This document shows positions 42,602 through 49,794 of a stretch of DNA of 64,000 bases, one piece after another. Origin of the DNA: Paratractidigestivibacter sp003150175 (lineage in GTDB: Bacteria > Actinomycetota > Coriobacteriia > Coriobacteriales > Atopobiaceae); assembly GCF_964283195.1 (NCBI RefSeq), contig NZ_CAXYLH010000003.1; one strand, 5' to 3'. Positions within the stretch are counted from its first letter, which is position 1, and each line of letters begins with the position of its first letter. The position numbers and the translations under genes are program-made. Under the pieces are notes generated by a model. That model did not search any database and had not been told where the DNA came from. It saw only the letters and a program-made list of their open reading frames with translations.

Positions 42602-44363
42602 CTGTATCCTCGCCTTCCTGGCCCTCGAAGAGCGGGCCCCTGAGGACGGTCAAAATGCACATAAACAAAAAACAGGTTACCGCAACGGTGCAGGAGGGCA
42701 GGTCGGGGACGGACCATATACCGCCATTCTCCACCCGGGCCCGTAGGCACTCCGCGCCCAGCAGAACCGCGCAGCCGAGCGCCTGGCCGACGATCCCCGA
42801 GGCCACGGTCCCGCGCATGGCGACGATCGACGAGAGCCACGCCGCGAATGCTGCGGCAACGGCCCCCGCCCAGGTGAGCGGCGAGCCGAGGGCTGCGAGG
42901 ACCGCCGGCGCCGCCTGCCCCGCGGCGAAGCCGGCGGCAAGGACGGGCGCCATTATGGTTGCCATAAGGTATGTGAACCCTCCCGTGAGAAGCGCCGCGA
43001 GCGGGTCGAGCGTGAAGCCCGCGAGCTGGGCCCCGGCCATGGGACGGCCGAGCGGCCAGGACGCCAGGAGCGCCACCGACGCCAGGCCCTCCGTGCGGCC
43101 GATAAGCGCCCACCAGGCGGCGAGGGCGACGCCGATGATTGAGGCGAGGGCGAACGAGGGGCTTGCGGGGGCGGTGGTGGCGATGGCGACGACGATGAAC
43201 GATCCGCAGGTCAGGGAGGCCGAAGGAGGCCAGATCGCGGCGAGCGCGCACGCGACGGCGGCCCCTGCGATGCGGGCGGGAACCCCGAGCGCATCGAAGC
43301 CGGGCAGGGCGCGGGCGGCGAGCGCGGCCACAGCGAGCGCCGGCAGCGCCCGCTCGACGACTCCCCACGCCTGTGGCCGGCGCAGGCGGAAGGGCAGGTG
43401 GGCGCGGCCCCAGTCGGCCTCGTCGACCTGGTCGTCCTGCTCGGACTGCTCGATGAGCTCCGCCAGGGAGGCCTGACCCTCGGCGGGGCCCCCGAGCTCG
43501 GGCACGAGCTCGCAAGCAAGCTCGTCCACGGAGCTCGTGCGCTCGGAGGCCGTCGGCGCCATCGCGCGGACGAGGGCGTCCTCGGCGCCGAGGTCGAGCC
43601 CGGAGGGCTCCTTGCCGATGCGCGGCCCGCGGCGGATCTTCTCGAGAGAGGCGCCTGCGCTCGCCGCCAGGAACGGGTTTCTTCCCGTGAGGGCCTGCCA
43701 GAGCACGACCGCGAGGCTGAACACGTCGGCGCGCTCGTCGACGAGCATGCCCTCGATCTGCTCGGGGGGCATATAGCCCACGGTGCCTCCGCGCGCGCCG
43801 CCGTAGCCGGCCGCGGCGCCGAGCTCGGCCATTCCAAGGTCGGCGACCTTCACCGTGCCCATGCGGTCGATCATGATGTTCGTCGGCTTGATGTCCATGT
43901 GAAGCACGCGGTTCCCGTGCGCGTAGGCGAGGGCCCGTGCGCATGAGGTGAGTATGTGCGCGCACTCGGCGTGGGTGAGCCGGCCGCCCTCCACCCGTGC
44001 CAGGAGCTCGGCGAGGTTCAGCCCGTCGACGTACTCCATGATGAGGTAGGCGTAACCGGTGCCGAGCTCGAAGTCGATCACGCTCACGATGTTGGGGTGG
44101 GCGAGCAGGCATGCCGTGCGGGCCTCGGCCAGGACCTCGTCGACGGTCGAGGCGCCGATGCCATCCGCGGAGCCGTCGACGAGCGGCATGCGCTTGATGG
44201 CGACGCGGCGCTGCAGGCGGGTGTCCCAGCAGGTACAGACGGTCCCGAAGCCGCCGGTGCCGCGCCGGGACAGCACCCGGTAGCGGCCGAGGAGCATCTC
44301 GTCGGCCGGCTGGGGCTGGTTCATGCTGCTGCTTACGAGCGGCGTTGGGGTCGGTGTGCCCAC
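42585..44363 (-). CDS. Atypical Ser/Thr kinase with multi-helix membrane domain
   Basis: The 592-residue protein has a kinase domain (GTGGFGTV, Lys57 in VAIKRM) in which two signature motifs are changed: the catalytic loop reads HMDIKPTN (155-162) instead of HRD, and DFG reads DLG (175-177). The catalytic Asp and metal-binding residues remain, so it may be active. From about residue 330 it contains around ten hydrophobic helices, unlike PknA. GTG 44363 has AAGGAG upstream. It heads the fhaA-fhaB-pstP-SEDS/PBP-pknB operon and takes the PknA position. Confidence 0.9.
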   Translation of the reverse strand: MGTPTPTPLVSSSMNQPQPADEMLLGRYRVLSRRGTGGFGTVCTCWDTRLQRRVAIKRMPLVDGSADGIGASTVDEVLAEARTACLLAHPNIVSVIDFELGTGYAYLIMEYVDGLNLAELLARVEGGRLTHAECAHILTSCARALAYAHGNRVLHMDIKPTNIMIDRMGTVKVADLGMAELGAAAGYGGARGGTVGYMPPEQIEGMLVDERADVFSLAVVLWQALTGRNPFLAASAGASLEKIRRGPRIGKEPSGLDLGAEDALVRAMAPTASERTSSVDELACELVPELGGPAEGQASLAELIEQSEQDDQVDEADWGRAHLPFRLRRPQAWGVVERALPALAVAALAARALPGFDALGVPARIAGAAVACALAAIWPPSASLTCGSFIVVAIATTAPASPSFALASIIGVALAAWWALIGRTEGLASVALLASWPLGRPMAGAQLAGFTLDPLAALLTGGFTYLMATIMAPVLAAGFAAGQAAPAVLAALGSPLTWAGAVAAAFAAWLSSIVAMRGTVASGIVGQALGCAVLLGAECLRARVENGGIWSVPDLPSCTVAVTCFLFMCILTVLRGPLFEGQEGEDTDELSQ

Positions 44364-44435
44364 GGCGGCTCCTTGTGCGTTTGAGGTGTGTGCGACGTCT
44401 GCCGTGTTCAGCGACTATTCTAGCGAAAAAATCTC

Positions 44436-44465
44436 TTTACATTGGTCGCGTGCTTTTGGTATAGT
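44436..44465 (+). promoter_or_regulatory. Promoter of tRNA-Leu
   Basis: TTTACA and TATAGT are separated by 18 bases, and the -10 box ends 12 bases before the tRNA. This is a good sigma-70-type match. Confidence 0.8.
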
Positions 44466-44477
44466 TCAAACCTGCAC

Positions 44478-44564
44478 GCGGGCGTGGCGGAATTGGCAGA
44501 CGCGTACGGTTCAGGTCCGTATGAGAGCAATCTCATGAAGGTTCAAGTCCTTTCGCCCGCACCA
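44478..44564 (+). tRNA. tRNA-Leu (anticodon CAG), CCA encoded
   Basis: A class II tRNA with acceptor GCGGGCG/CGCCCGC, anticodon loop TTCAGGT (CAG), a long variable arm (TGAGAGCAATCTCA) and T-loop TTCAAGT. CCA is encoded. Confidence 0.97.
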
Positions 44565-44576
44565 TGAATTGAAGAA

Positions 44577-44607
44577 GGCTCCCGGCTTCGGTCGGGGGCC
44601 TTTTTTT
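44577..44607 (+). terminator. Terminator after tRNA-Leu
   Basis: A GGCTCCCG/CGGGGGCC stem with a GCTTCGGT loop and seven T residues. Confidence 0.9.
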
Positions 44608-44638
44608 GTGCCTGGCGGGCCTTCTCCCCGTGCTTCTT

Positions 44639-44744
44639 GCTAGGTCCGGGCCCGTAATAGCTAACCCCCAAACGAGGGACGTTTTCGACCGTTTTCCATG
44701 CCAAAAACGTCCCTCGTTTGGGGGTTAGGAAGCCCGGCCCCTAG
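44639..44744. repeat. Nested long palindrome with perfect 25-bp stem
   Basis: Inner arms 44661-44685 and 44704-44728 are perfectly complementary over 25 bases around an 18-base loop. An outer stem is also possible: CTAGGTCCGGGC from 44639 with GCCCGGCCCCTAG ending at 44744. It has no T-run, lies between a terminator and the end of a minus-strand gene, and is longer than needed for termination. Confidence 0.85.
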
Positions 44745-44813
44745 AAACGCCGCGGGCCAGATCCGCGGGCCCGGCCCTGAGTCGCGTCAGGTCGACCCCT
44801 GTCCGCCTAGGCC

Positions 44814-45008
44814 CTACTCGTCCTCGTCATCGTCGTCGAAGAGGCTCCAGTCGTCGTCGCTCTTCTCGTGGTTGAAGTACGTGGTCTTGGTCTTGCGCTC
44901 CATCACGACGGCGATGAGCAAGCACAGCACGATGCCCCCGAGCACGAGCGCGACGACGCCCGTCCGCGTGCCGAAGAGCCAACCAAAGAAGTCCTCGATC
45001 GCCTGCAT
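44814..45008 (-). CDS. Small membrane protein with acidic tail
   Basis: The 64-residue protein has a short amphipathic start (MQAIEDFFGWLFG), one membrane helix (about residues 17-36) and a cytoplasmic tail ending in a dense acidic run (SDDDWSLFDDDDEDE). A clear AGGAGG site precedes ATG at 45008. The frame continues upstream through serS as a long shadow, which is rejected. It is divergent from serS. The function is unknown; the acidic end suggests protein or metal interaction. Confidence 0.75.
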   Translation of the reverse strand: MQAIEDFFGWLFGTRTGVVALVLGGIVLCLLIAVVMERKTKTTYFNHEKSDDDWSLFDDDDEDE

Positions 45009-45122
45009 GTCTGCCTCCTGTGAGCGTTCACGTGTTTTTGCACGCACAAGTATATACTTGGAGCGTTGCCGCGCCGCCGCGCGCGGGACGGTCTTTATGT
45101 AGCGCAAGAGCGAGGAGAGCAC

Positions 45123-46409
45123 ATGCTCGACATCAAGTTCGTCCGCGAGAACCCCGACATCGTGGACAAGTCCTGCGAGTCCAGGCAGAACGCCCACTGG
45201 GACCGCGAGAAGTTCTTTGAGCTGGACGAGGAGCGCCGCTCCGTCATCGCCGAGGTCGAGAAGCTCCAGGCCGACCGCAACTCCGTCTCCAAGCAGATCG
45301 GCCTTCTTATGAAGGACGGAAAGAAGGACGAGGCGGAGGCCGCCAAGACCCAGGTCGCCGCGAACAAGGAGCGCATCGCCGAGCTGGGCGAGAAGCGCGC
45401 CACCGTCGAGCAGGAGCTCTTTGACCTCGTCGCCGCCATCCCCAACATCCCGCACGAGTCCGTGCCCTACGGCAAGGACGACTCCGACAACCCCGAGGTC
45501 CGTCGCTGGGGCACCCCGCGCGAGTTCGACTTCGAGCCCAAGGCCCACTGGGACCTCGGCCCCGAGCTCGGCATGATCGACTTCGACCGCGGCGTCAAGC
45601 TCGCCGGCACCCGCTTCTACCTGCTGGGCGGCATGGGCGCCCGCATGGAGCGCGCGCTCATCAACTTCTTCATCGACATGCACTCCAAGGTCGGCTTCAA
45701 GGAGTGGTGGCCGCCCGTCATAACCAACCACGACAGCCTCTTCGGCACCGGCCAGCTGCCCAAGTTCGATGAGGACCTCTACCACGTGAACCCCGACCTC
45801 TACCTGATCCCGACGGCCGAGGTCCAGCTGACCAACATCCACCGCGACGAGGTCCTCGACGGAGACAAGCTCCCGCTGCTCTACACCGCCTTCACCCCGT
45901 GCTTCCGCGAGGAGGCTGGCTCCGCCGGCCGCGACACCCGCGGCATCATCCGCGTGCACGAGTTCGACAAGGTCGAGATGGTCAAGTTCGCCAAGCCCGA
46001 GGACTCCATGAACCAGCTCGAGTCCATGGTCGCCGAGGCCGAGGCCTGCCTGCAGACCCTGGGCCTTCCGTACCATGTGGTCACCCTGTGCACCGGCGAC
46101 ATCGGCTTCAGCGCCACCAAGTGCTACGACCTCGAGGTGTGGCTGCCCAGCTACAACAACTACAAGGAGATCTCCTCCTGCTCCAACTGCTGGGACTTCC
46201 AGGCCCGCCGTGCGAACATCAAGTACCGCGACCCGGCGAACTTCAAGGGCACGCGCTATGTGCACACCCTCAACGGCTCCGGCCTCGCCGTGGGCCGTAC
46301 GATGGCCGCCATCATGGAGAACTACCAGAACGCCGACGGCACCATCACCGTGCCGGAGGCCCTGCGCCCCTACATGGGCGGCATCGAGGTCATCAAGCCC
46401 GAGGCGTAG
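45123..46409 (+). CDS. serS: Seryl-tRNA synthetase
   Basis: The 428-residue class II synthetase charges tRNA-Ser. It has the N-terminal coiled-coil arm (about residues 28-105), motif 2 (TPCFREEAGSAGRDTRGIIRVHEFDKVEM) near 260 and motif 3 (GSGLAVGRTMAAIMENYQN) near 385. Length is normal. ATG 45123 follows a GAGGAGAG site. A tRNA-Ser gene lies 0.8 kb downstream on the other strand. A strong GC hairpin follows the gene. Confidence 0.97.
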   Translation: MLDIKFVRENPDIVDKSCESRQNAHWDREKFFELDEERRSVIAEVEKLQADRNSVSKQIGLLMKDGKKDEAEAAKTQVAANKERIAELGEKRATVEQELFDLVAAIPNIPHESVPYGKDDSDNPEVRRWGTPREFDFEPKAHWDLGPELGMIDFDRGVKLAGTRFYLLGGMGARMERALINFFIDMHSKVGFKEWWPPVITNHDSLFGTGQLPKFDEDLYHVNPDLYLIPTAEVQLTNIHRDEVLDGDKLPLLYTAFTPCFREEAGSAGRDTRGIIRVHEFDKVEMVKFAKPEDSMNQLESMVAEAEACLQTLGLPYHVVTLCTGDIGFSATKCYDLEVWLPSYNNYKEISSCSNCWDFQARRANIKYRDPANFKGTRYVHTLNGSGLAVGRTMAAIMENYQNADGTITVPEALRPYMGGIEVIKPEA

Positions 46410-46454
46410 GAACTTCTTTGCGCTTGCCCCACAACTGATTCGCAGCACGTGAAG

Positions 46455-46487
46455 ATGCCGCCCGCGACCCGCGGGCGGCATTGCTGT
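46455..46487 (+). terminator. Hairpin after serS
   Basis: A perfect 12-bp stem (ATGCCGCCCGCG/CGCGGGCGGCAT) with a three-base loop, but only a weak T-rich tail. Confidence 0.65.
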
Positions 46488-46497
46488 CCCGTCTGTG

Positions 46498-46515
46498 CAC
46501 CATACTTGTATGGTG
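46498..46515. promoter_or_regulatory. Short palindrome upstream of the gene at 46548 (possible operator)
   Basis: CACCATAC-TT-GTATGGTG is a perfect 8-bp inverted repeat 32 bases before the next start codon. Its position and size fit a repressor site. No cognate regulator is evident. Confidence 0.4.
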
Positions 46516-46547
46516 TTGATGAGCGAGCGCGAGCGTAGGGGAGCGAT

Positions 46548-46907
46548 GTGGAAGAGCTGACGGTGGCGGCGAGGTTCGAGTCCGCGGGGGACGTCCGCAA
46601 GATGAGCGTCGGAGGCGCGCCGGGGGCGCCTCTCGTGCTGCGAGAGGAGATCGAGGGGTCGTCGGTGCGCGTCGCCCATGGCGCGGACCGTGCGCGGCTC
46701 GACGTGCGCGTGCCGGCCTCCTGTACAGGGAGGCTCCTGGCTGCGCTGGGGGAGCTCTTCGGGGCCCGGTCGCTCGCGGAGTTCGCCCGCGACGAGGGGA
46801 ACGACATCCTCGACCTGATGGACCTCTGCGATCGCGAGGGCATCCCCTATGACTTCGGGTTCATCGACTCGAATGAGGACGCCGCTCTTCGCCGTGCCGA
46901 TCTATAA
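46548..46907 (+). CDS. Hypothetical 119-residue soluble protein
   Basis: I do not recognise this protein. It starts with GTG at 46548 behind AGGGGAG and shows an alpha/beta composition with an acidic C-terminal half (DEGNDILDLMDLCDREGIPYDFGFIDSNEDAALRRADL). No membrane helix, signal or cysteine motif is present. Codon use matches the genome, and the start has a good site, so it is probably a real gene. It stands alone between serS and tRNA-Arg, behind a small palindrome. Confidence 0.65.
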   Translation: MEELTVAARFESAGDVRKMSVGGAPGAPLVLREEIEGSSVRVAHGADRARLDVRVPASCTGRLLAALGELFGARSLAEFARDEGNDILDLMDLCDREGIPYDFGFIDSNEDAALRRADL

Positions 46908-46908
46908 C

Positions 46909-46938
46909 AAAAAAGAGCTTCCCGAAGGAAGCCCTTTA
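46909..46938 (-). terminator. Terminator of tRNA-Arg(ACG), possibly bidirectional
   Basis: On the minus strand GGGCTTCC and GGAAGCTC flank a TTCG loop and are followed by TTTTTTG. Confidence 0.8.
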
Positions 46939-46945
46939 ATTTGCG

Positions 46946-47022
46946 TGGTGCGGCGTATAGGATTCGAACCTATGACGCCCTGATTCGTAGTCAGGTCCTC
47001 TATCCAGCTGAGGTAACGCCGC
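46946..47022 (-). tRNA. tRNA-Arg (anticodon ACG), CCA encoded
   Basis: On the minus strand: acceptor GCGGCGT/ACGCCGC, D-arm with CTCAGCTGGATAGAG, anticodon loop CTACGAA (ACG), T-arm TAGG TTCGAAT CCTA, and encoded CCA. Confidence 0.97.
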
Positions 47023-47034
47023 GTGCAAGACGAT

Positions 47035-47063
47035 ATATTGCCAGTCATGCCCTAATTCGTCAA
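47035..47063 (-). promoter_or_regulatory. Promoter of tRNA-Arg(ACG)
   Basis: On the minus strand TTGACG and CAATAT are 17 bases apart, 12 bases before the tRNA 5' end. Confidence 0.7.
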
Positions 47064-47175
47064 GCGAGAATTGAAAAAAATTTTGCCTGATCCAATAAAA
47101 TTTTCCCACACCACGTTTTACCTGCGGTTTTTCGTTGGGCTTACGTTGGCCGCGACGTTGTGAGAATGAGCTAAA

Positions 47176-47208
47176 ACAAAAACCCGCCGGCGCATGCGCG
47201 CTGGCGGG
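47176..47208 (-). terminator. Terminator of tRNA-Ser
   Basis: On the minus strand CCCGCCAGCGC and GCGCCGGCGGG form a stem followed by TTTTTG. Confidence 0.85.
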
Positions 47209-47218
47209 CTGTGCAGTC

Positions 47219-47309
47219 TGGCGGAGAGCTGGGGATTCGAACCCCAGATTCCCTTAGGGGGAATACTCGCTTAGCAGGCGAGCACCTTCGGCCTCTCGGT
47301 CAGCTCTCC
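47219..47309 (-). tRNA. tRNA-Ser (anticodon GCT), CCA encoded
   Basis: A class II tRNA on the minus strand: acceptor GGAGAGC/GCTCTCC, anticodon loop CTGCTAA (GCT) in stem CTCGC/GCGAG, long variable arm (ATTCCCCCTAAGGGAAT), T-loop TTCGAAT, encoded CCA. Confidence 0.97.
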
Positions 47310-47348
47310 GTAAATGGTGCTTGTGAATCATAGCGCATACCGGGAGAT

Positions 47349-48386
47349 TTATCCAACCAGTCGCGAAAGAAAATCGCCGTCGACCACGATATCCCCTCGA
47401 TGTTCGGCGATTTTGTCCCACGAGAAGCGCTCAATGAGCTCCGTGGGCGTCGCCTCCTCGCCTGGATCGGCAATTCCCGCCGCCGCGGCCAGCGACCCGA
47501 TGATCCTGCCCGCCGGCACCCCACGGTCCCGCAGGGCCCCTAGGTCGAGGTCTTGGTCGCGCTTGGAAAGCCTTCTGCCGCCGGGCGCCGTGAGCAGCGG
47601 CACGTGCCCGTACGCAGGATGCTCGATGCCGAGCAGCCGCGCGAGGTAGGTCTGCCGAGCCGACGAGCTCAAGAGGTCGCGCCCGCGGACGACCTGGTTC
47701 ACGCCCATGAGCCCGTCGTCCACCACGACCGCGAGCTGGTATGCGAACACGCCGTCGCTGCGCCGCACGAGAAAATCGCCGCATTCGCTCGCGAGCACTT
47801 CTTTCTGGGGGCCGAAGGCGAGGTCGCAAAACTCGATCGCGCCCGCGGGGTCTCCCGCCTCGGGCACCCGCAGGCGCGTCGCGGGCGCACGCCTGAGCGA
47901 CTTCTGGGCGATCTGCTCTGCCGTGAGCCCGCGACAGGTCCCCGCGTACAGGTACGTGCCGTCCGAGGCGTGCGGCGCGGTCGCGGCGTGGAGCTCGGCC
48001 CGCGTGCAGAAGCACGGGTAGGTGAGGCCGAGCGCGCCCAGCCTCCCGACCGCCTCCTCATAGAGCTCTGTGCGGTCGCTCTGGAAATAAGGGCCCTCGT
48101 CCCAGCCGAGCCCGAGCCAGTCGAGATCGGCCATCAGCCGATCGGCGACGGCGGGGTCCTGCGCCCGCGGATCAAGGTCCTCGATGCGCAGCACCACGCG
48201 GCCGCCCCCGCTCTTTGCCGAGAGCCACGCCATCAGGCAGGAGAACACGTTGCCCAGGTGCATACGCCCCGAGGGCGTGGGCGCGAACCGACCGACGACC
48301 GGGGGCTTCTTTGCACCGGCTGCCTTTGCGCCTATGGGATCTACGGGGCGCGCGGAGGGCCCGCGTTCCATCAGGGGGGCCTCCAT
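47349..48386 (-). CDS. gluQ: Glutamyl-Q tRNA(Asp) synthetase
   Basis: The 345-residue protein is a short glutamyl-tRNA synthetase paralogue lacking the anticodon-binding domain. It attaches glutamate to the queuosine of tRNA-Asp. It has the HIGH-like motif (RFAPTPSGRMHLGN near residue 33), the zinc site pattern CFC...Y..GTC near 125-150 that distinguishes GluQRS from GltX, and a KMSKS-like RLSKRDQ near 273. An extra 30-residue N-terminal tail precedes the fold. Its ATG overlaps the stop of the GNAT gene (TGATG), so it depends on that gene for translation, which matters if the GNAT gene inverts. Confidence 0.9.
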   Translation of the reverse strand: MEAPLMERGPSARPVDPIGAKAAGAKKPPVVGRFAPTPSGRMHLGNVFSCLMAWLSAKSGGGRVVLRIEDLDPRAQDPAVADRLMADLDWLGLGWDEGPYFQSDRTELYEEAVGRLGALGLTYPCFCTRAELHAATAPHASDGTYLYAGTCRGLTAEQIAQKSLRRAPATRLRVPEAGDPAGAIEFCDLAFGPQKEVLASECGDFLVRRSDGVFAYQLAVVVDDGLMGVNQVVRGRDLLSSSARQTYLARLLGIEHPAYGHVPLLTAPGGRRLSKRDQDLDLGALRDRGVPAGRIIGSLAAAAGIADPGEEATPTELIERFSWDKIAEHRGDIVVDGDFLSRLVG

Positions 48387-49036
48387 CAGAGCCCCTGGGC
48401 GTACACGTAGAGGTTGAAGTCGCCGTCATCGTCGGCGTCGGCCGTCTGGGGGCAGGCCGGCGCCTCGACCGCGCTCGCGCGCTTGGCCATGCGCCTCATG
48501 CCCTTGTGCTCGTAGAACCCGACGTCGCACGAGTCGTCGGTCAGCAGATAAAACCCGCCGAGCTCCGCCGCGCGCCGCTTCGCCTCGCCGAACAAGCGCC
48601 CGCCCATGCCGAGCCCCTGCGCCGCGGGAGAGACGATCAGCAGCTTGATCTCCGCGACGTTGCCGATGCCGTCGCTCTGCGCGTACTCGTCGGAAAGAAG
48701 CGCCTCCTCCTCAAGGATGTCCACGTCGCGATGGATCTCCTCCTCCAGAGAGGGGTCGGCCGCCGCCTCCGCCATGAGCATGTCTCGCCGCGCGGCCCAC
48801 TTCGGGTCGGGCTCATCGTCGGTGCGAAGAAGCACTGCCCCGAGCACCTGCCCGCGCCCCTCGGCCACGAGACCCCAGTCCGCGTCGGCGAGGTATCCGC
48901 ACAGATCGATGCTCGCCGAGTACTCGCCGGCGGCGCCCTCGAGGTCGCAGCTCCATTGTGCCCGCATGAGCTCGGCGACCGCCTCGAAGTCGCCGGGCTC
49001 GAAGGGTCTGTATAGAATGTCCGCGCGCTCGCGCAT
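48386..49036 (-). CDS. GNAT-family N-acetyltransferase with a 5' half between inverted repeats
   Basis: The 216-residue protein has a GNAT fold: an N-terminal strand (ILYRPFEPGDFEAVAELM), then the acetyl-CoA motif A (KLLIVSPAAQGLGMGGRLFGEAKRRA) near residues 128-155 and FYEHKGM near 180. The substrate is unknown. The start ATG has AAAGGAG; upstream in-frame codons lie in a repeated segment. Codons 91-115 lie inside one arm of a perfect 74-bp inverted repeat whose other arm is upstream of the start, so the promoter-proximal part could invert. gluQ overlaps its stop. Confidence 0.9.
   Translation of the reverse strand: MRERADILYRPFEPGDFEAVAELMRAQWSCDLEGAAGEYSASIDLCGYLADADWGLVAEGRGQVLGAVLLRTDDEPDPKWAARRDMLMAEAAADPSLEEEIHRDVDILEEEALLSDEYAQSDGIGNVAEIKLLIVSPAAQGLGMGGRLFGEAKRRAAELGGFYLLTDDSCDVGFYEHKGMRRMAKRASAVEAPACPQTADADDDGDFNLYVYAQGL
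48692..48765 (-). repeat. 74-bp inverted repeat, arm within the GNAT gene
   Basis: These 74 bases are the exact reverse complement of 49087-49160. The arm encodes part of the GNAT protein (ADPSLEEEIHRDVDILEEEALL). Confidence 0.98.
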
Positions 49037-49086
49037 CCGCGGCTCCTTTCTGTCGGTCTCGTCGAGTACCGATGGTATCGCTTGGA

Positions 49087-49160
49087 CGGCGGCCGACCCC
49101 TCTCTGGAGGAGGAGATCCATCGCGACGTGGACATCCTTGAGGAGGAGGCGCTTCTTTCC
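49087..49160 (+). repeat. 74-bp inverted repeat, arm upstream of the GNAT gene
   Basis: A perfect inverted copy of 48692-48765, 50 bases before the GNAT start. Read on the plus strand it keeps the GNAT reading frame and runs on for 15 new residues (LSRCFFACGAICAAI) to a stop at 49208, forming an alternative 3' end. Confidence 0.98.
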
Positions 49161-49425
49161 TTGAGCCGTTGTTTTTTTGCTTGCGGGGCGATTTGTGCAG
49201 CTATTTGACCTGTAGTGTGGCAGACGTCTCAAATTATTGATATATATATCATATAAAAGTAAATGAACATATTAGCGTTGCTGAATTTAGTGATGCACTT
49301 TACCTGTGTGTTGTTTGTATTATCGACTTCTAACTGGCACTTCGGCTTAAGCCTTTATTCATGCTGCGAATTAGATTTATTGCTATTATTCAAACCGTTA
49401 TTTATGGATTACTCGGAGGTGGCGG
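49161..49425. other. AT-rich intergenic segment
   Basis: This 265-base stretch is far richer in A+T than its surroundings (for example TATATATATCATATAAAA near 49241) and has no credible gene apart from the 15-codon tail described above. It separates the GNAT inverted repeat from a small winged-helix gene and probably holds their promoters. Its composition suggests foreign origin. Confidence 0.7.
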
Positions 49426-49689
49426 GTGGCTGATTCGTCGGTGTCGGAGAACGGTTCTGCGGGCGAGCTCAGGCTCACCCCGTCCGCGCGTGCCATCCTC
49501 GCCTACGTGGCCGACCACGAGGGCGAGCCTGTGACCAAGGCCGCCATCGCCTCTGCTCTCGGCCGATCCGAGAAAACCGTCGACCGCCTCATGTCAAAGA
49601 TGCGCGAGCACGGCTACCTCGAGGTCGAGACCCGCTGGAGCGAATCCGGCGCTCAGCTCGCGAACTCATATAAGGTCGTTTCCCGGTAG
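49426..49689 (+). CDS. Small winged-helix DNA-binding protein
   Basis: The 87-residue protein is essentially one helix-turn-helix domain: LTPSARAILAYVADHEGEPVTKAAIASALGRSEKTVDRLMSKMREHGYLEVETRW, with recognition helix SEKTVDRLMSKM and a beta wing. It resembles a MarR/phage-type winged helix without a sensor domain. GTG 49426 has GGAGG seven bases upstream. It lies beside the AT-rich segment and could regulate the GNAT region, which is inference. Confidence 0.8.
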   Translation: MADSSVSENGSAGELRLTPSARAILAYVADHEGEPVTKAAIASALGRSEKTVDRLMSKMREHGYLEVETRWSESGAQLANSYKVVSR

Positions 49690-49762
49690 GGCAAGGTGAC
49701 TTCATGCCGCGGGAGGGGCGTTTCTCGCCAGGTCCCGCGCGCCCGGCCAGCTCTTTGGCTAT

Positions 49763-49778
49763 GATGCGATAACGCATC
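49763..49778. promoter_or_regulatory. GATGCG-N4-CGCATC palindrome at the prmC promoter
   Basis: A perfect 6-bp inverted repeat overlapping a TATGAT -10-like box (49760-49765), 16 bases before the start codon. It looks like an operator or a small 5' hairpin. Confidence 0.45.
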
Positions 49779-49794
49779 GAGCAGGGAGCGAGCA

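Noticed and set aside
45009..46679. Upstream extension of the small acidic-tail membrane protein through serS
   Set aside because: The start at 45008 has an AGGAGG site, and the extension is antisense to seryl-tRNA synthetase.
48606..49208. Plus-strand frame opposite the GNAT gene ending in LSRCFFACGAICAAI
   Set aside because: Not a gene in the present orientation; only its end after 49087 is meaningful, as an alternative 3' end if the segment inverts.
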